From Diploptera punctata (taxonomy: Eukaryota > Arthropoda > Insecta > Blattodea > Blaberidae), in contig JASPKZ010010239.1 of NCBI GenBank assembly GCA_030220185.1, forward strand, positions 3,546,001 to 3,610,000: DNA of 64,000 nt, given 5' to 3'. The translations under genes were made by a program, and so were the position numbers. This document shows positions 43,801-54,964 of the stretch, piece after piece. Position 1 is the stretch's first letter, and the number at the start of each line of letters is the position of its first letter. Under the pieces are notes generated by a model. It was given only the letters and a program-made list of their open reading frames with translations, was not told the DNA's origin and did no database searches.

Positions 43801-44222
43801 GTTATTGTGAGTTATCCGTAAAAGAATGCCCGCCACGTCACGATCTTCTTGGCTTCAATGAAAGACAAAAATGGTTATTGTGAGTTATCCGTAAGAGATA
43901 AACAATGCTGTCGCGGACGTGTTTGTAGAGCGTTTTGAGATATTCAATTCTGTGTACATTAATTTTGTGTATTTGTTATAGTTTAAGCAGCGTAAGCCAT
44001 TAAAGCGCCCAAAGAGCTACTTTTTTCACGTTTTCCACTACAAAGGACGATTTTTAAGGGCACAGGACTTGAGTATCACAACTCTCTTAAAGCATATGTT
44101 CATCCCGGGAATCTGCTGAATATTTTGCAAAAACCCCATCACAATCGGATCAACGGTATGGCCGCGCATAAAGTACGAACAAACAAACCAACAAACAAAC
44201 ATTCATTTTTATATATTAGACT
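43801..44222. repeat. Dispersed repeat unit, copy 1
   Basis: The 370-bp segment 43846-44218 is repeated with about 90% visual identity at 44762-45134. It contains GTGAGTTATCCGTAAGAGAT, TATTCAATTCTGTGTACATT, CAGCGTAAGCCATT, CAATCGGATCAACGGTATGG and ends ACAAACAAACATT followed by TTTTTATATATTAGAC. No coding frame. Confidence 0.7.
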
Positions 44223-44534
44223 AGCGTACCCGGCAGAAGTTGTCCTGCCCGAACTTTCAATTCTCATGTCATGGGCGGACGATAAAAATATGTTACTTTT
44301 TTACCATAAAATTCAGAAATTAGGACATAATTAGATATTATTAAATAAGTTCGCAAGAAAACCTCTTACAGCCTTCTGTTGTGGCTCAAGAAGTGTGAAT
44401 GATGACGTCACATAGTCATGAACATTAGAATTGTACCCTCCTTTGCAGATAAGTTAAGAACCGTCATATAACAATTATATTAGAGTGAAAAAAAAGATAA
44501 ATTGATGAGAGTGAGTCAAAACAGTTTTTTTTTC

Positions 44535-44700
44535 AATTTTTTTTTTCCCCCCCAGCTAGATTTCACATTTCTGACCCATACTGGCCGACATTCCATAAGA
44601 AAAAATTTTTCCCCCGTAGAGACTCGAACCAGCGTAAGTCCCGTAGTTCTGCGCCAAGACTTCTTGCCTTAACCACTCGGCTACGGCGCGAGACTCTTGG
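44535..44700 (-). mobile_element. tRNA(Ser/Leu)-derived SINE (family S2)
   Basis: The minus strand begins CGCGCCGTAGCCGAGTGGTT (A box region) and has a B box GGTTCGAGTCTC about 50 bp later, a distance typical of Ser/Leu tRNAs with a long variable arm. The body shares TCGGCCAGTATGGGTCAGAA with the plus-strand copy at 4438. The sense end runs into A/G-rich low-complexity. Head-internal indels exclude a functional tRNA. Confidence 0.7.
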
Positions 44701-44749
44701 TATCAATGAAAGACAAAAATGGTTATTGTGAGTTATCCATAAGAGATAA

Positions 44750-45137
44750 GGGACTCTTGGTATCAATGAAAGACAAAAAATGGTTTTTGTGAGTTATCCG
44801 TAAGAGATAAACATATGCTGTCGCGGACTTTTTTGTAGAGCTTTTTGAGATATTCAATTCTGTGTACATTAATTTTGTGTATTTCGTATGGTTTAGGCAG
44901 CGTAAGCCATTTAAGCGTCCAAAGAGCTACTTTTTTCACGTTTTCCACTACAAAGGGCGATTTTTAAGGGTGTAGGAGTTGAGTATCACAACTCTCTTAT
45001 AGCCTATGTTCATCCCGGGAATCTCCTGAACATTTTGCAAAAACCCCATCACAATCGGATCAACGGTATGGCCGCGCATAAAGTATGAACAAACAAATAT
45101 ACAAACAAACAAACATTAATTTTTATATATAAGATTA
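44750..45137. repeat. Dispersed repeat unit, copy 2
   Basis: Second copy of the unit at 43801-44222, same orientation, ending ACAAACAAACAAACATTAA then TTTTTATATATAAGATTA. A short duplicate of its left end (GTATCAATGAAAGACAAAAA, GTGAGTTATCC) also appears at 44699-44750, just before this copy. Confidence 0.75.
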
Positions 45138-45439
45138 CGTAAATCAACAAAACGAGACCATAAATTTCACTTGCTGAGAAATTCGATTACTTTACGCTGT
45201 TTCTGCTTGACGGACTATTTTTATACGTTCATTTGTTTGTCTTTTCAAAACAACTTTATCTAGTACAAATATATTGTAATACAATACACTTTCTGGGGCA
45301 TTTCAGATAATAAACTGTGTTTACTAATATACTGTACTGGGGTATTCAGATAATCTACTGAATTGCAAAATTATTTACTCCAGAAGATTCAAAATACGAA
45401 AACCATAAAACTATTATTTTTTATTCAATGTCCCAGGTT

Positions 45440-45732
45440 ATTATTTCGACATTCGTGGTGTTCTCTCCTGGCATTGGCGTAATTGTAACCCACTTCTGAA
45501 TTTGGGGCGCCTAGAAGGCGGAGTTACGTTGCCCCTATGATATGATCGGTGATGATGATAGTGGTGCGCCAGGAGAGTCCTTAATCCTAAACTTAACCTA
45601 AATTCCAGACCATGGGCAACCACAGGAATAATTCCTTTTAAGGAAACATTCCTATGTTTTGACCGGGAATTGAACCCCGGACCTCAGGAACAGTAGTTAG
45701 AAACGCTAACCACTAGCTCATGAGGCTGGTCA
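45440..45732 (-). mobile_element. tRNA-derived SINE (family S5)
   Basis: Minus-strand head: GAGCTAGTGGTTAGCG (A box) and CCGGGGTTCAATTCCC (B box). The body has CTGGAATTTAGGTTAAG, AGGACTCTCCTGGCGCACC and GGCAACGTAACTCCGCC. About 290 bp, GC-richer than its surroundings. Only one copy in the window, but the head is well preserved. Confidence 0.7.
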
Positions 45733-48128
45733 AAAATATTTTTAAGAAGTTAGTAATGTACATACGTTGCAAGGACTTGCTTTTTGTGAAGGCAACAGTG
45801 TGCCGATTGTGAGATTTGTTTATCTCTTAACGGCTAATTATTTTTTAAGCTTGCTGCATAAGGTTTTTTAATATTATTTCTTCCAACCTAAATGGCGTTA
45901 CGAAAAGAGACCAATATTCTAATTTATGCTATAACAATTTTCTCGTGCATCATATTATTCAAGGCACTCCAAACAAAGGATGCGTACACTAGGGACACAC
46001 AAAATTTCAACTTTTTTTTTCATTACACTCAAACCATTTTTTTATATTTGTATATGATTAAATTGTAAACTCGTTATTATGTATCAAGATTTGTATATCG
46101 TTTGAAACACTTGTTATATTAAATTATACGGCCTATATGGTTTAATATCTCCTTCATCTCACAACCCGAAGATCGATCCTAGCTAAGGTTGATGGAATAT
46201 TTCGGGTGAACAAAATTTTAAAACCGTCCTCCCTTGATGAGACAGTTAAAATGACGTCGGTCATTTGATACAGAGATGTGTGGAACCATAAAGAACTATA
46301 GGATGCAAAAACCATATCCCTGGCAAACTTTCCAGCGCGTGACGATATATTTTTTATGAATGTCAATAACCAAGCATAGCTATTGTCATTTATTTTGTAA
46401 TATAATGTTTAAACATTTAACTGTTTAATTTAATTTGCATTATAAACAAATTATAATTATTGAAACAGATTTATTTACAATAACTGTAAACATCGGTTAA
46501 TTTTAAAATTATAAATAAAGTATAATATCAAAGTTTAGTTATTATTATTATTATAAAAGATTTGCCTTAATTCATTTCGAACTGATTTTAAGCTGTCTAA
46601 CGAGTTCATAATTTATAAATTAATTACAGCGACCTTTTAAGACATTAATCATTATTTATTGTACTTCCTCTTAAAACCTATAAGTTAGTAATTAGCTATT
46701 GTTTTCAACAGATTAATATTATTTGAATACATCCTTTAGTTCATGACTTTTGTAAAATATTCCAATCCTAACCTATTTAGATTTATGATAGTATAATCCA
46801 ATAAATCTACCGTACATTGCCTGAAGTGGGCTGGCACTTAGTTTAAAGTTGAAAAATATATTAATTATTCTCCGTCATTATTTTATGTTATATTGATTTA
46901 GCTATTTCATTCTTTAAACATATAGTATCACATAATTAAGCCCAAGCAAGTGCAAAGTTTATTTTGTGTTAGAAATGCAATCGAAGTTACGCATAAGAAT
47001 TTCTTGTTGGAGCGGTACTCCTAGAATTAACTCGGTATCCCTCGAATTTCGGCAAGCAAGACTGAAAATATGAACAAGCTTTACATTACGCTACAAAGCA
47101 AATTCCACTTGCATGTCATTATAATACAGTTTATTTTAATTGTATGTAACAATTTATTATGCATAAGCATCTGATAAACATTATATAGAGTGAAAAGTGC
47201 AGATGTGTTCTGAGTCTTTTGATTGTTATTATTATATCATTTTTATTACTTTTATTCTTCTTATTCAGATTTTATTATTTGCTATTTTATTATCATTATC
47301 TTTTCTCCCTTCTTGAAGATACATTAGGCTTGAATGCATTGGATGTAGTAGAATGGTATATTTCATAACTTTCTCATAGTTATTGAGTTTGTGCCAAATT
47401 TCTAAATTGTGTGGTATTCGAGTTGTAAGTTTTAATGCGAGAAAGTCAATCTAAATTCTATGATATATTCCGTAGCTTGCAAAAGTGTAATCATCTGAAA
47501 TTGCAGATCCTCAATAAAATTAATAAAAAAATTAGTGACCTGGCAGATCTCAATTTTGTTTAATGTTTATTATTCGCATTTTTCATTTGAGTAGTTCATG
47601 TTAACCTACATTTTTTGCTTGTTTATAATTCCTTTATATTTTGTATTCACATTAATTTTTCGGCTTATTTCAGAATATATGTATTTTTATTTGGTTCTGC
47701 ACAATACATTATTTCTATATATTGATTCATTGGGACATTGTCACTGGTTAAGATATTACATTTCTTGGAGATTTCATCAGTTTATGCCAGTGGTATTATT
47801 TATTAGCTTGTCTTAAACGAAATATTTAATTTAAAGAATATTTCTTCCATATCTACAACCCATCTCTACAAATAAACCCTCATCATATTTAAAATTTTAT
47901 GTGATCAAATTATCTCAAATGTCTGCGATAGTAATTATTACGCATGCTATTAGCAATGCTATTTTCAACAGACATTTCATCTAATTACAGAGTGAAGAAA
48001 ACTTCGCGGACAAACACACCACCATAAGATTGTCAATTTATCTACATAAAGTATTTACAATGGTCACTATTAAATTAAAATCAGATATATAATTTAGAGC
48101 AAACTGACAACATTGTAAAGTTGAATAT
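45733..48128. other. AT-rich sequence, no gene found
   Basis: A slightly GC-richer 46140-46370 has a 70-codon minus frame with no recognisable motif. Otherwise nothing supported. Confidence 0.45.
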
Positions 48129-48141
48129 GATTATGCACTAG

Positions 48142-48472
48142 TATGATTATGCACAGAACAAAAATTGGAAACAGCTGACGTGAGATTTAAAAAAAAAATA
48201 TAGCAGGATATACTCTGCTGAATAAGAAAAGGAATGAAGATATAAGAAAGGAACTCATATTTGTTTAAACATTCAGACCGAATAAATTAAATATATAAAC
48301 GACTGGAAAGAACCTAGTATTGATAGACTGCCAGAAGAAAGATTTCCAAAATTATTGCTAAATTATAAACCGCACGGAAGGAGAAATGTTGGACGCCCAC
48401 ACAGAATATGGTCTGAACAATTTTAACAATTCTAGCTTTCATGAAACCGGAACGAGCCAACAGGCTTAATCC

Positions 48473-48502
<30 letters not shown>
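48142..48502 (+). mobile_element. Family M RTE-like 3' fragment, 13-bp TSD
   Basis: Flanked by GATTATGCACTAG at 48129-48141 and 48503-48515. The plus strand encodes, with breaks, KLETADVRF, AGYTLLNKKRNEDIRKEL, ERLE-like, LPEERFPKLLLNYKPHGRRN and VGRPHRIW, the RTE-like C-terminal region. The 3' UTR ends in (GAT)n at 48476-48502. Severely 5'-truncated. Confidence 0.85.
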
Positions 48503-48506
<4 letters not shown>

Positions 48507-48515
48507 ATGCACTAG

Positions 48516-49639
48516 AGATGGAACAAGATATGGTTAAAGGATTTATAAACCATCGATCTCTAGATTAATACAATTTAAATAAAAATTATTAGTCCTACTA
48601 GAATATCGCATATTCTGATTTAAATGAATTATCGTACAAACTTTCGTTGTGTAAACGACAGAATACTTCCTAGAAAATGGTGATGAAATTGTCTGCCAGA
48701 TTATCTTCGCCCTCTCGTCCTCTATAAAAGTGTTATATACCTACTTGATTATGCTATTGAATTTATTTGAAAGTAGTTATCCAGAATAAGGTACAATTTT
48801 GTTATTTAGTAACATGGAAAAAGTGTCATTCTCCAAGTTTGTTTTCTATTGAAAAAAGTCATATTATGCCACTCTGCCAATTTTATTAAATTATTTGTTT
48901 TTATTTTTAATAACTTGTAAAATATTAACTTGTCTATCGCGAAAACACTTTTAATTCTTTAAGAAGTTAAAACAACTGAAAACAAACATATATACAATAT
49001 ATATTTCGATTGAATTTAATTACATCAAACGAAGATGTGAAATGGAGTTCTTGCCCCTAAAACGCAGTAAGTATTTTGGATCTATCTGGTTTTAAGCTCT
49101 TTTTTTATTTGAATTTATGAAAAATCAATTTCTAAAAATTGTATCCGCTATTTTCGTTACACTTATTGAATATTAGTTAAAATCTATGCAATTTCTAAAC
49201 TTTGTACTAGTTTCTTATTTAATTTGTATATGTTGAACTCAGCTTTTCATATATACTAATTAATATATTGAAAAAGAGGTAAGCATTAATTTTATAATTT
49301 AGTCTTCTGTTTATTTTGCATTACAAATACAATAGCAATTTAACTTATTTGTTAGCCAATAACATTATTGCATGTTTCTTATTTTTATTTCCCTCATTAA
49401 ATTATTTTACTTCTATTATACTACAGTAACGGTTGGTAAAAATATACAGTATATACAAATCTACTGGATTTTAAATTAAATAAAATTCATTAAAATGTAT
49501 TGTACCAATTTTGAGGTGACTTCATTATTACCATTCGGAAACACCATTTCAATACTCAATTAATAAGACCTGACTACATTTTTCTTACTTTCCTTAAGCA
49601 TTGTCGTTATATTATTATATTTCATGGACGTTCTTAGAG
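48516..49639. other. AT-rich sequence, no gene found
   Basis: No supported coding, RNA or repeat features. Confidence 0.45.
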
Positions 49640-50607
49640 TGTTATGTTCAGTTATTTCAATAGACCCTCTTAGGAAAGTAAGAGTCCAGATAAGTGAGAT
49701 ATGTGTTTATTTATTTCAATAGACCCACCTAAGAAAGAATAATTCCAGATAAGTCAGGAGTAATATGTTCAGTTATTTCAATAGACTCTCTTATGAAAGT
49801 GAGAGTTCAGATAAGTGAGATTTAATATGTTAATTTATTTCAATAGACGCTCTTAGGAAAGTAAGAGTCCAGATAAGTGAGGTATGTGTTTATTTATTTC
49901 AATAGACCCACCTAAGAAAGAATAATTCCAGATAAGTCAGGAGTAATATGTTCAGTTATTTCAATAGACTCTCTTATGAAAGTGAGAGTTCAGATAAGTG
50001 AGGTTTAATATGTTAATTTATTTCAATAGACGCTCTTAGGAAAGTATGAGTCCAGATAAGGAAGAAATAATAATTTATTTATTCCAATAGACCTCCTTGG
50101 GAAAGCATGAGTCCAGATAAGTAAGAAATAATATGTTAATTTATTTCAATAGACCCTCTTAGAAAGTGGGTGTCCAGATAAGTGAGAAATAATTTGTTAA
50201 TTTATTTCAGCAGTCCCTTTTTTGGAAAGTATGTATGCAGATAAGTTCAATAGGCCCTCTTAGGAATTGAGATTCCAAATAAGTGAGAAATAATATTTTC
50301 AGTTACTTCAATAGACCCTCTTAGGAAAGTATGAATTCAGGTAAATGAGGAGTAATATGTTCAAATATTTAAATAGGCCCTCTTAGGAATTGAGATTCCA
50401 AATAAGTGAGAAATAATATTTTCAGTTACTTCAATAGACCCTCTTAGGAAAGTATGAATTCAGGTAAATGAGGAGTAATATGTTCAGATATTTCAGTAGG
50501 CCCTCTTAGGAATTGAGATTCCAAATAAGTGAGAAATAATATATTCAGTTATTTCAATAGACCCTAAGTATGAGTCCAGATAAATCGAAATAATATGTTC
50601 AGTTATA
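49640..50607. repeat. Minisatellite, about 16 diverged ~61-bp monomers with higher-order repeats
   Basis: Monomers carry ATTTCAATAGACCCTCTTAG, then GAAAGTATGAGTCCAGATAA and GTGAGAAATAATATGTTCAG. I count 16 CAATAGA-type landmarks. A block of three monomers (about 49717-49902) is repeated almost exactly at 49903-50083, and a two-monomer block (about 50249-50372) is repeated at 50373-50493. One monomer near 50210-50248 is shortened. This higher-order organisation implies block duplications by unequal exchange. Confidence 0.9.
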
Positions 50608-51191
50608 GTATTCTCTGACGACATTTTCCTGACTATCGAAGGTTCGGCTGACGACAAAGAAGTTTAACTCTTACAGAGGCGTAACACCAATCATGAAAAC
50701 CTGTAAATTATTAATATAAATTATGCAATTCGACACAAATTTAAGTAATTTCCAATCGTTATTTTTTTCTATTAACGTATTTAAAATATTTGATAAAACA
50801 AAACCAACCTATCTTAAATTTAAGGGTTAATAAACACACCCGGAGATTTACATGAAAGTGTCCAACATAAGATCGTTAAAATGTGCTCACATTAATATTA
50901 TCACTTTATCAAGTCTAAAGTTTCCAATTTATGTCCTCTTATCTATCGCCAACCAAACATAAGTTGAATAGATGAAATAAACTTTATAATGAATGAGTTT
51001 TTCAGAAATTCTAAGTCACAAAAAAGAATAAGAAGAAAATATTTCGCATGGTCGTCGATGTCCTAGTACGCTAGATGCGGTAACGCATAATACATTTAAT
51101 ATTTAATAATTAATATTATATTTCTCATAAGAGTCACATAAATGTACAAAATCGATTATATGATAGATTCTAAATACGCCAGAAGGGTTAA
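50608..51191. other. AT-rich spacer
   Basis: No features recognised. Confidence 0.45.

Positions 51192-51270
<79 letters not shown>
51192..51270. repeat. (AAT)n microsatellite
   Basis: About 26 perfect triplets. Confidence 0.95.
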
Positions 51271-52195
51271 TAGTTAAATTACCAAATATGAAATACTAAA
51301 TTGTTTTATGAATAAAAATGAACTAATTATAGTACGATTAATTATATTTATTAGTAATAAACCATAATATATTTTTGAATACTTAGTAAGAGTCTCATAT
51401 TTTATTACTAATTAATATTATAAAAATCTATAATAGTAAAAAATTGTAAAGATTGTTTTTTCCATATGTATTCTATATGCATGGAATAGGCAGCAAAATG
51501 TTGACTACAAGAATAAGGCACAACAATAATATTTAAAACAGTCTTATTTTTCTAATAGGACATAATACTATATTAGGATGCAAGGTTGGGAAGTGGTTTT
51601 CACAGAACCGAGAAAAAATTTCTGGGTTCTGTAAAACTCTTCACAAACATGCGTTGTACATTTTTATTTTGCGCGATGGTGTTTTCAAAATAATAAATAA
51701 TAGTATAATAATAGCATCTTTGTTGGAAATATTTGCGTTCATTATAAACAATTGACTAACGTTAATAGTGTGGCCAATGGTTATTAGTTGAAACAACAGG
51801 AGGCCTTGAGAACAATTATTGATAACATGGCCGAAAGTATGTATTTATTGTTTTATATTGTTTCAAATAAATCTCAGTTCGTTTAAAATGCAGTGATTTG
51901 TTTCGTATAATGTATATTAATACTACCTTTTGGATATTTCCTGTATATACATTGTACGTAGTATACATAGAGGGCAGTGGTTTTACTTCCCACACGTGGG
52001 TGTAAATGTAATGTTACAGTATAGTTATTTAGGTTGGGAACCCCGAAATGTAGGAAGTTGAACTTTCAATCATGGTCGCCATTGCTGGTAAGTATAACAA
52101 AAAGCACTATCGCGCAAAAAAAGAAAGTTATTTATAAATTATATGAAATAATGAAAAAAACAAATATTGTATTTAACTTCTTATTCTCGTTATAT
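51271..52195. other. AT-rich spacer
   Basis: No supported features. A run at 51590-51660 with AACCGAGAAAAAATTTCTGG was inspected and is not interpretable. Confidence 0.45.
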
Positions 52196-52540
52196 TAGAC
52201 CCACAGGTTGTTCCTTACAGTCCTTCCATCTTCTTTTCGGTCTTCCAGGCGAACTCTTCCCGTCTGCAGTTATATTGTACCTTACTACATTTATAATTCT
52301 GTCGGATGTAATGCGAGATATATGTTGTCCAGTTAGTTCTTCTTCTGCCCATCCAATGAGGTATTGCATGGATATTTAACTGGTTTCTAATCTCTTCACT
52401 TCTTACCTTATCTCTTCTAGTGTTATGCACATTCTTTGTCGAAATATTAATTTAGTTTGTCTCTAGAATCTGTTTCATCCTAGAAGTATCCGCTCTTGTC
52501 TCACAAGCATAGCCATGGCTGTTTTATAATTACATTTGTA
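52196..52540 (-). mobile_element. RTE-like C-terminal fragment (family J or related)
   Basis: The minus-strand frame 52215-52430 has RRDKVRSEEIRNQLNIHAI, RTNWTTYISH and, after a frame change, GRPKRRWKDCKEQPVGL. This is the RTE-like C-terminal pattern. Upstream decayed sequence to about 52540 is compatible with an AMA.LVRQE segment. The core RT is absent. No clear microsatellite tail. Confidence 0.6.
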
Positions 52541-52741
52541 AAAAATCACAAATCCAGCTATCAAACTCTGGACCAACACAGTCATTATGTAAGAGTATTC
52601 AAAGCCCATATATTAGATGCTTGACCTACATTTCTCTTTGAGTGTCTTGAGAAAAAAAATTACAGAATCAGGAGATTATTGTCATATTAAAATAGCAGGT
52701 TGATTCTCTCTATTAAGCATAAAGTTCCTATTATCGATGTA

Positions 52742-52768
52742 CACTGCTCAAAACAATTAGAGGAACAC
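52742..52768 (+). repeat. Tc1 left terminal inverted repeat
   Basis: 27 bp, exact reverse complement of 54264-54290. The outer CACTG and the inner GAGGAACAC are typical of Tc1 ends in many animals. Confidence 0.97.
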
Positions 52769-52982
52769 TATGAAATATTCAGATATTTTTTCATTGGGTA
52801 AAGGTACAAACATGAAATTAATAAAGTACATTATTTGTGGTTATTTATTTATTCATTTATTGCTCATGTCAGTAAAAACAAATGAATAACGCTGACAATT
52901 AACTTTTCAAATAATTCCGCTATGTAAGCAATTGAATCTTGTGCTTATTTTTCAAAGTTAAACAAACACTCGTTATATAGAG

Positions 52983-54041
52983 TTAGTATCGTGTATGGCC
53001 TCCACGACATTCGATAACACTTTGGCACCTTCGTGGCATGCTCCCAATAAGATTCTGGATTTCCTCTTGCGGGATATTCTCCCATTCCTCCTTCAGAGCA
53101 TCTCCAAGTTGCTGCAGAGTTTGTGGAGCTTGATGTCGGTTCCTGACCTTCCTGTCTAGAAGATCCCACAAGTGTTCAATAGGGTTGAAGTCTGGGCTGA
53201 CCGCTGGCCACTCCATTACCTCAATTTCATTCCTCCTCAGGAAATCCCTGGTGACAGCCGCAGAATGTGCCCTGGCATTATCCTGCATAAACAGAAATCC
53301 AGGGCCTAATCCAATGGCAGCAGGTACTACATGCTCTTCTAGAACGTGCTCGATATACCGGACAGCATTCAGTCGCTGGGGAACAAGTACAAAGCCCGTA
53401 CGATTGTTGTACATAACTCCGGCCCACACAATTATGGAACCTCCTCCGAATCTATCAATTTCCTGTACAGCCTCTGCAGAAATCTTTCTCCTGGCCCGTC
53501 CCCACACCCTCAATCGACCATCACAACGTGTAAGACGATACCTGGATTCGTCCGAGAAGAGCACAGACTCCCACTGGTTCAGGTTCCAATCACCATGGTT
53601 TTCAGCATACATACGTCTTGCTGCCTTATGCCCATTTGTTAAGCGTGGTTTTTTAACGGGCCTTTTTGGACGAATATTCTCTTTCCATAATCTGTTCCTT
53701 ATGGTTTGGTCTGAAACCCGGATTCCGGAAGCCATATGAAGGTCATTCTGCAGGTATTTTGCAGTTTTTGTACGCTGTCGAAGAGCAGAAAGAACAACGT
53801 ATCTGTCATCCTGGGGGCTTGTTTTAAATTTACGGCCCTGGCCACGTCTTCTACTATACTGACCTGTCTCTCTGTGCCTGTTGCGTAACCTGGACACCAC
53901 GGAAGGAGAAACCCCAAGCTCTCTAGCCACATGTCGCAGAGATTGACCTTGTCGTAAAAGATGTAGAGCATGATACACTTCAAACTCAATTAAATGCCTC
54001 ATTTTGTCAGAGAGTTCAATAAACAAGGCAATAATAAACAT
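52983..54041 (-). CDS. Tc1-like transposase, DD34E, 352 aa
   Basis: A cut-and-paste transposase that binds the element's inverted repeats and integrates at TA. The N-terminal paired-like helix-turn-helix (about residues 23-60) has SLRHVARELGVSPSVVSRLR. A second helical region at about 72-125 leads to a basic KRPVKKPR stretch (126-133), possibly nuclear localisation. The catalytic triad is D164 (LFSDES), D254 (MQDNARAH) and E289 (PDFNPIEHLWD); D254 to E289 spans 34 residues, the Tc1 signature. The length fits the family (about 340 aa). Met14 (MRHLIEFEV), at 54002, is a plausible alternative start because homologs usually begin there. Confidence 0.97.
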   Translation of the reverse strand: MFIIALFIELSDKMRHLIEFEVYHALHLLRQGQSLRHVARELGVSPSVVSRLRNRHRETGQYSRRRGQGRKFKTSPQDDRYVVLSALRQRTKTAKYLQNDLHMASGIRVSDQTIRNRLWKENIRPKRPVKKPRLTNGHKAARRMYAENHGDWNLNQWESVLFSDESRYRLTRCDGRLRVWGRARRKISAEAVQEIDRFGGGSIIVWAGVMYNNRTGFVLVPQRLNAVRYIEHVLEEHVVPAAIGLGPGFLFMQDNARAHSAAVTRDFLRRNEIEVMEWPAVSPDFNPIEHLWDLLDRKVRNRHQAPQTLQQLGDALKEEWENIPQEEIQNLIGSMPRRCQSVIECRGGHTRY

Positions 54042-54263
54042 TCGTCACTATAGCAACATCAGGAAGCTTACCAATTAGAAGTGGCCAGTGCCTTCCAAAA
54101 TCGAAAATTTCTCTATATTTGTTATTTGAGGTAATGTCTCTGTATTTAGGCCATGGATCTTTAAAATTTGTATCCAATGATAAAATTAATAATTCAATTT
54201 ACATATTGTCCAACATTCAGCATCACAGCTTTAAAAAACAATTACTTATTCAATTTATTACAA

Positions 54264-54290
54264 GTGTTCCTCTAATTGTTTTGAGCAGTG
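54264..54290 (-). repeat. Tc1 right terminal inverted repeat
   Basis: Exact complement of the left repeat; TA follows immediately. Confidence 0.97.
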
Positions 54291-54292
54291 TA

Positions 54293-54957
54293 TTTAGGAT
54301 CAGCAGTAATTTCCTTGTTTTTCTTCTTTCATAGGTATCCTTTCCTTTTGCTCTCAGTTTTATTCTTACACTGTACTTTCCATTTTCGTTATTTTAATTC
54401 GTAGATATTCCTTTAATATTGTGAAGTTATAATTGCTGTCACAGTAGCTGTTCACCCTCGGTTATATGTTTTAATCATTTTTAATAGTATAGGGCTTATT
54501 TTGGATGGACGAAAGAGAGCTACGATCAAGAATGGAGGGTGAAGATCCACGAGAAGATTCACACTCTGTTTCTGTTTCAGGTTTATTCTAGGATGTTCCA
54601 TCCTCAAAATGTATTCCATTAATAGATCTTGAAGTTGTGACCGAACACAGATTTTGTTCCTAACGTCGTAGCTAATGCTTCAGTCTATTATTCTAACAAA
54701 GGCGAAACGAAGTCGTTCTAGTTACTTCAAAATGCTTCAATATACGGCACCCTTTTATTTCCTCGAATCAATTTTATAGCTTCTGAAACCTTGTCTTCAA
54801 CCCAGTATTTTCTTTAAATGTTTGAGACCGAATAAGACATTCTGAAAAATAAGTATTAATACATTATGGAAACTGATATTCCATCAACTACGTACTGGAA
54901 TCCAAGTATGGAGTGTTCCTTAATTGAACCCCTAATGATGGTCCTTAATTGGAATTC
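54293..54957. other. AT-rich spacer
   Basis: No supported features between Tc1 and family E. Confidence 0.45.
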
Positions 54958-54964
54958 CATTACT

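Larger units (their letters stand above)
52742..54290 (-). mobile_element. Tc1-like DNA transposon, apparently intact, 1549 bp
   Basis: Flanked by the TA target duplication (52740-52741 and 54291-54292). Perfect 27-bp terminal inverted repeats occupy 52742-52768 and 54264-54290 (beginning CACTGCTCAAAACAATTAGA). One uninterrupted transposase gene fills the middle on the minus strand. Perfect ends, TA duplication and an open frame indicate recent activity. Confidence 0.97.

Noticed and set aside
44563..44766. 67-codon minus-strand frame with Arg-rich content
   Set aside because: It spans the S2 SINE head and adjacent repeat.
46154..46366. 70-codon minus-strand frame in a slightly GC-richer patch
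   Set aside because: No recognisable motif, splice context or second copy; length is within chance.
53185..53739. 184-codon plus-strand open frame
   Set aside because: It lies antisense to the intact Tc1 transposase and has no motif of its own.
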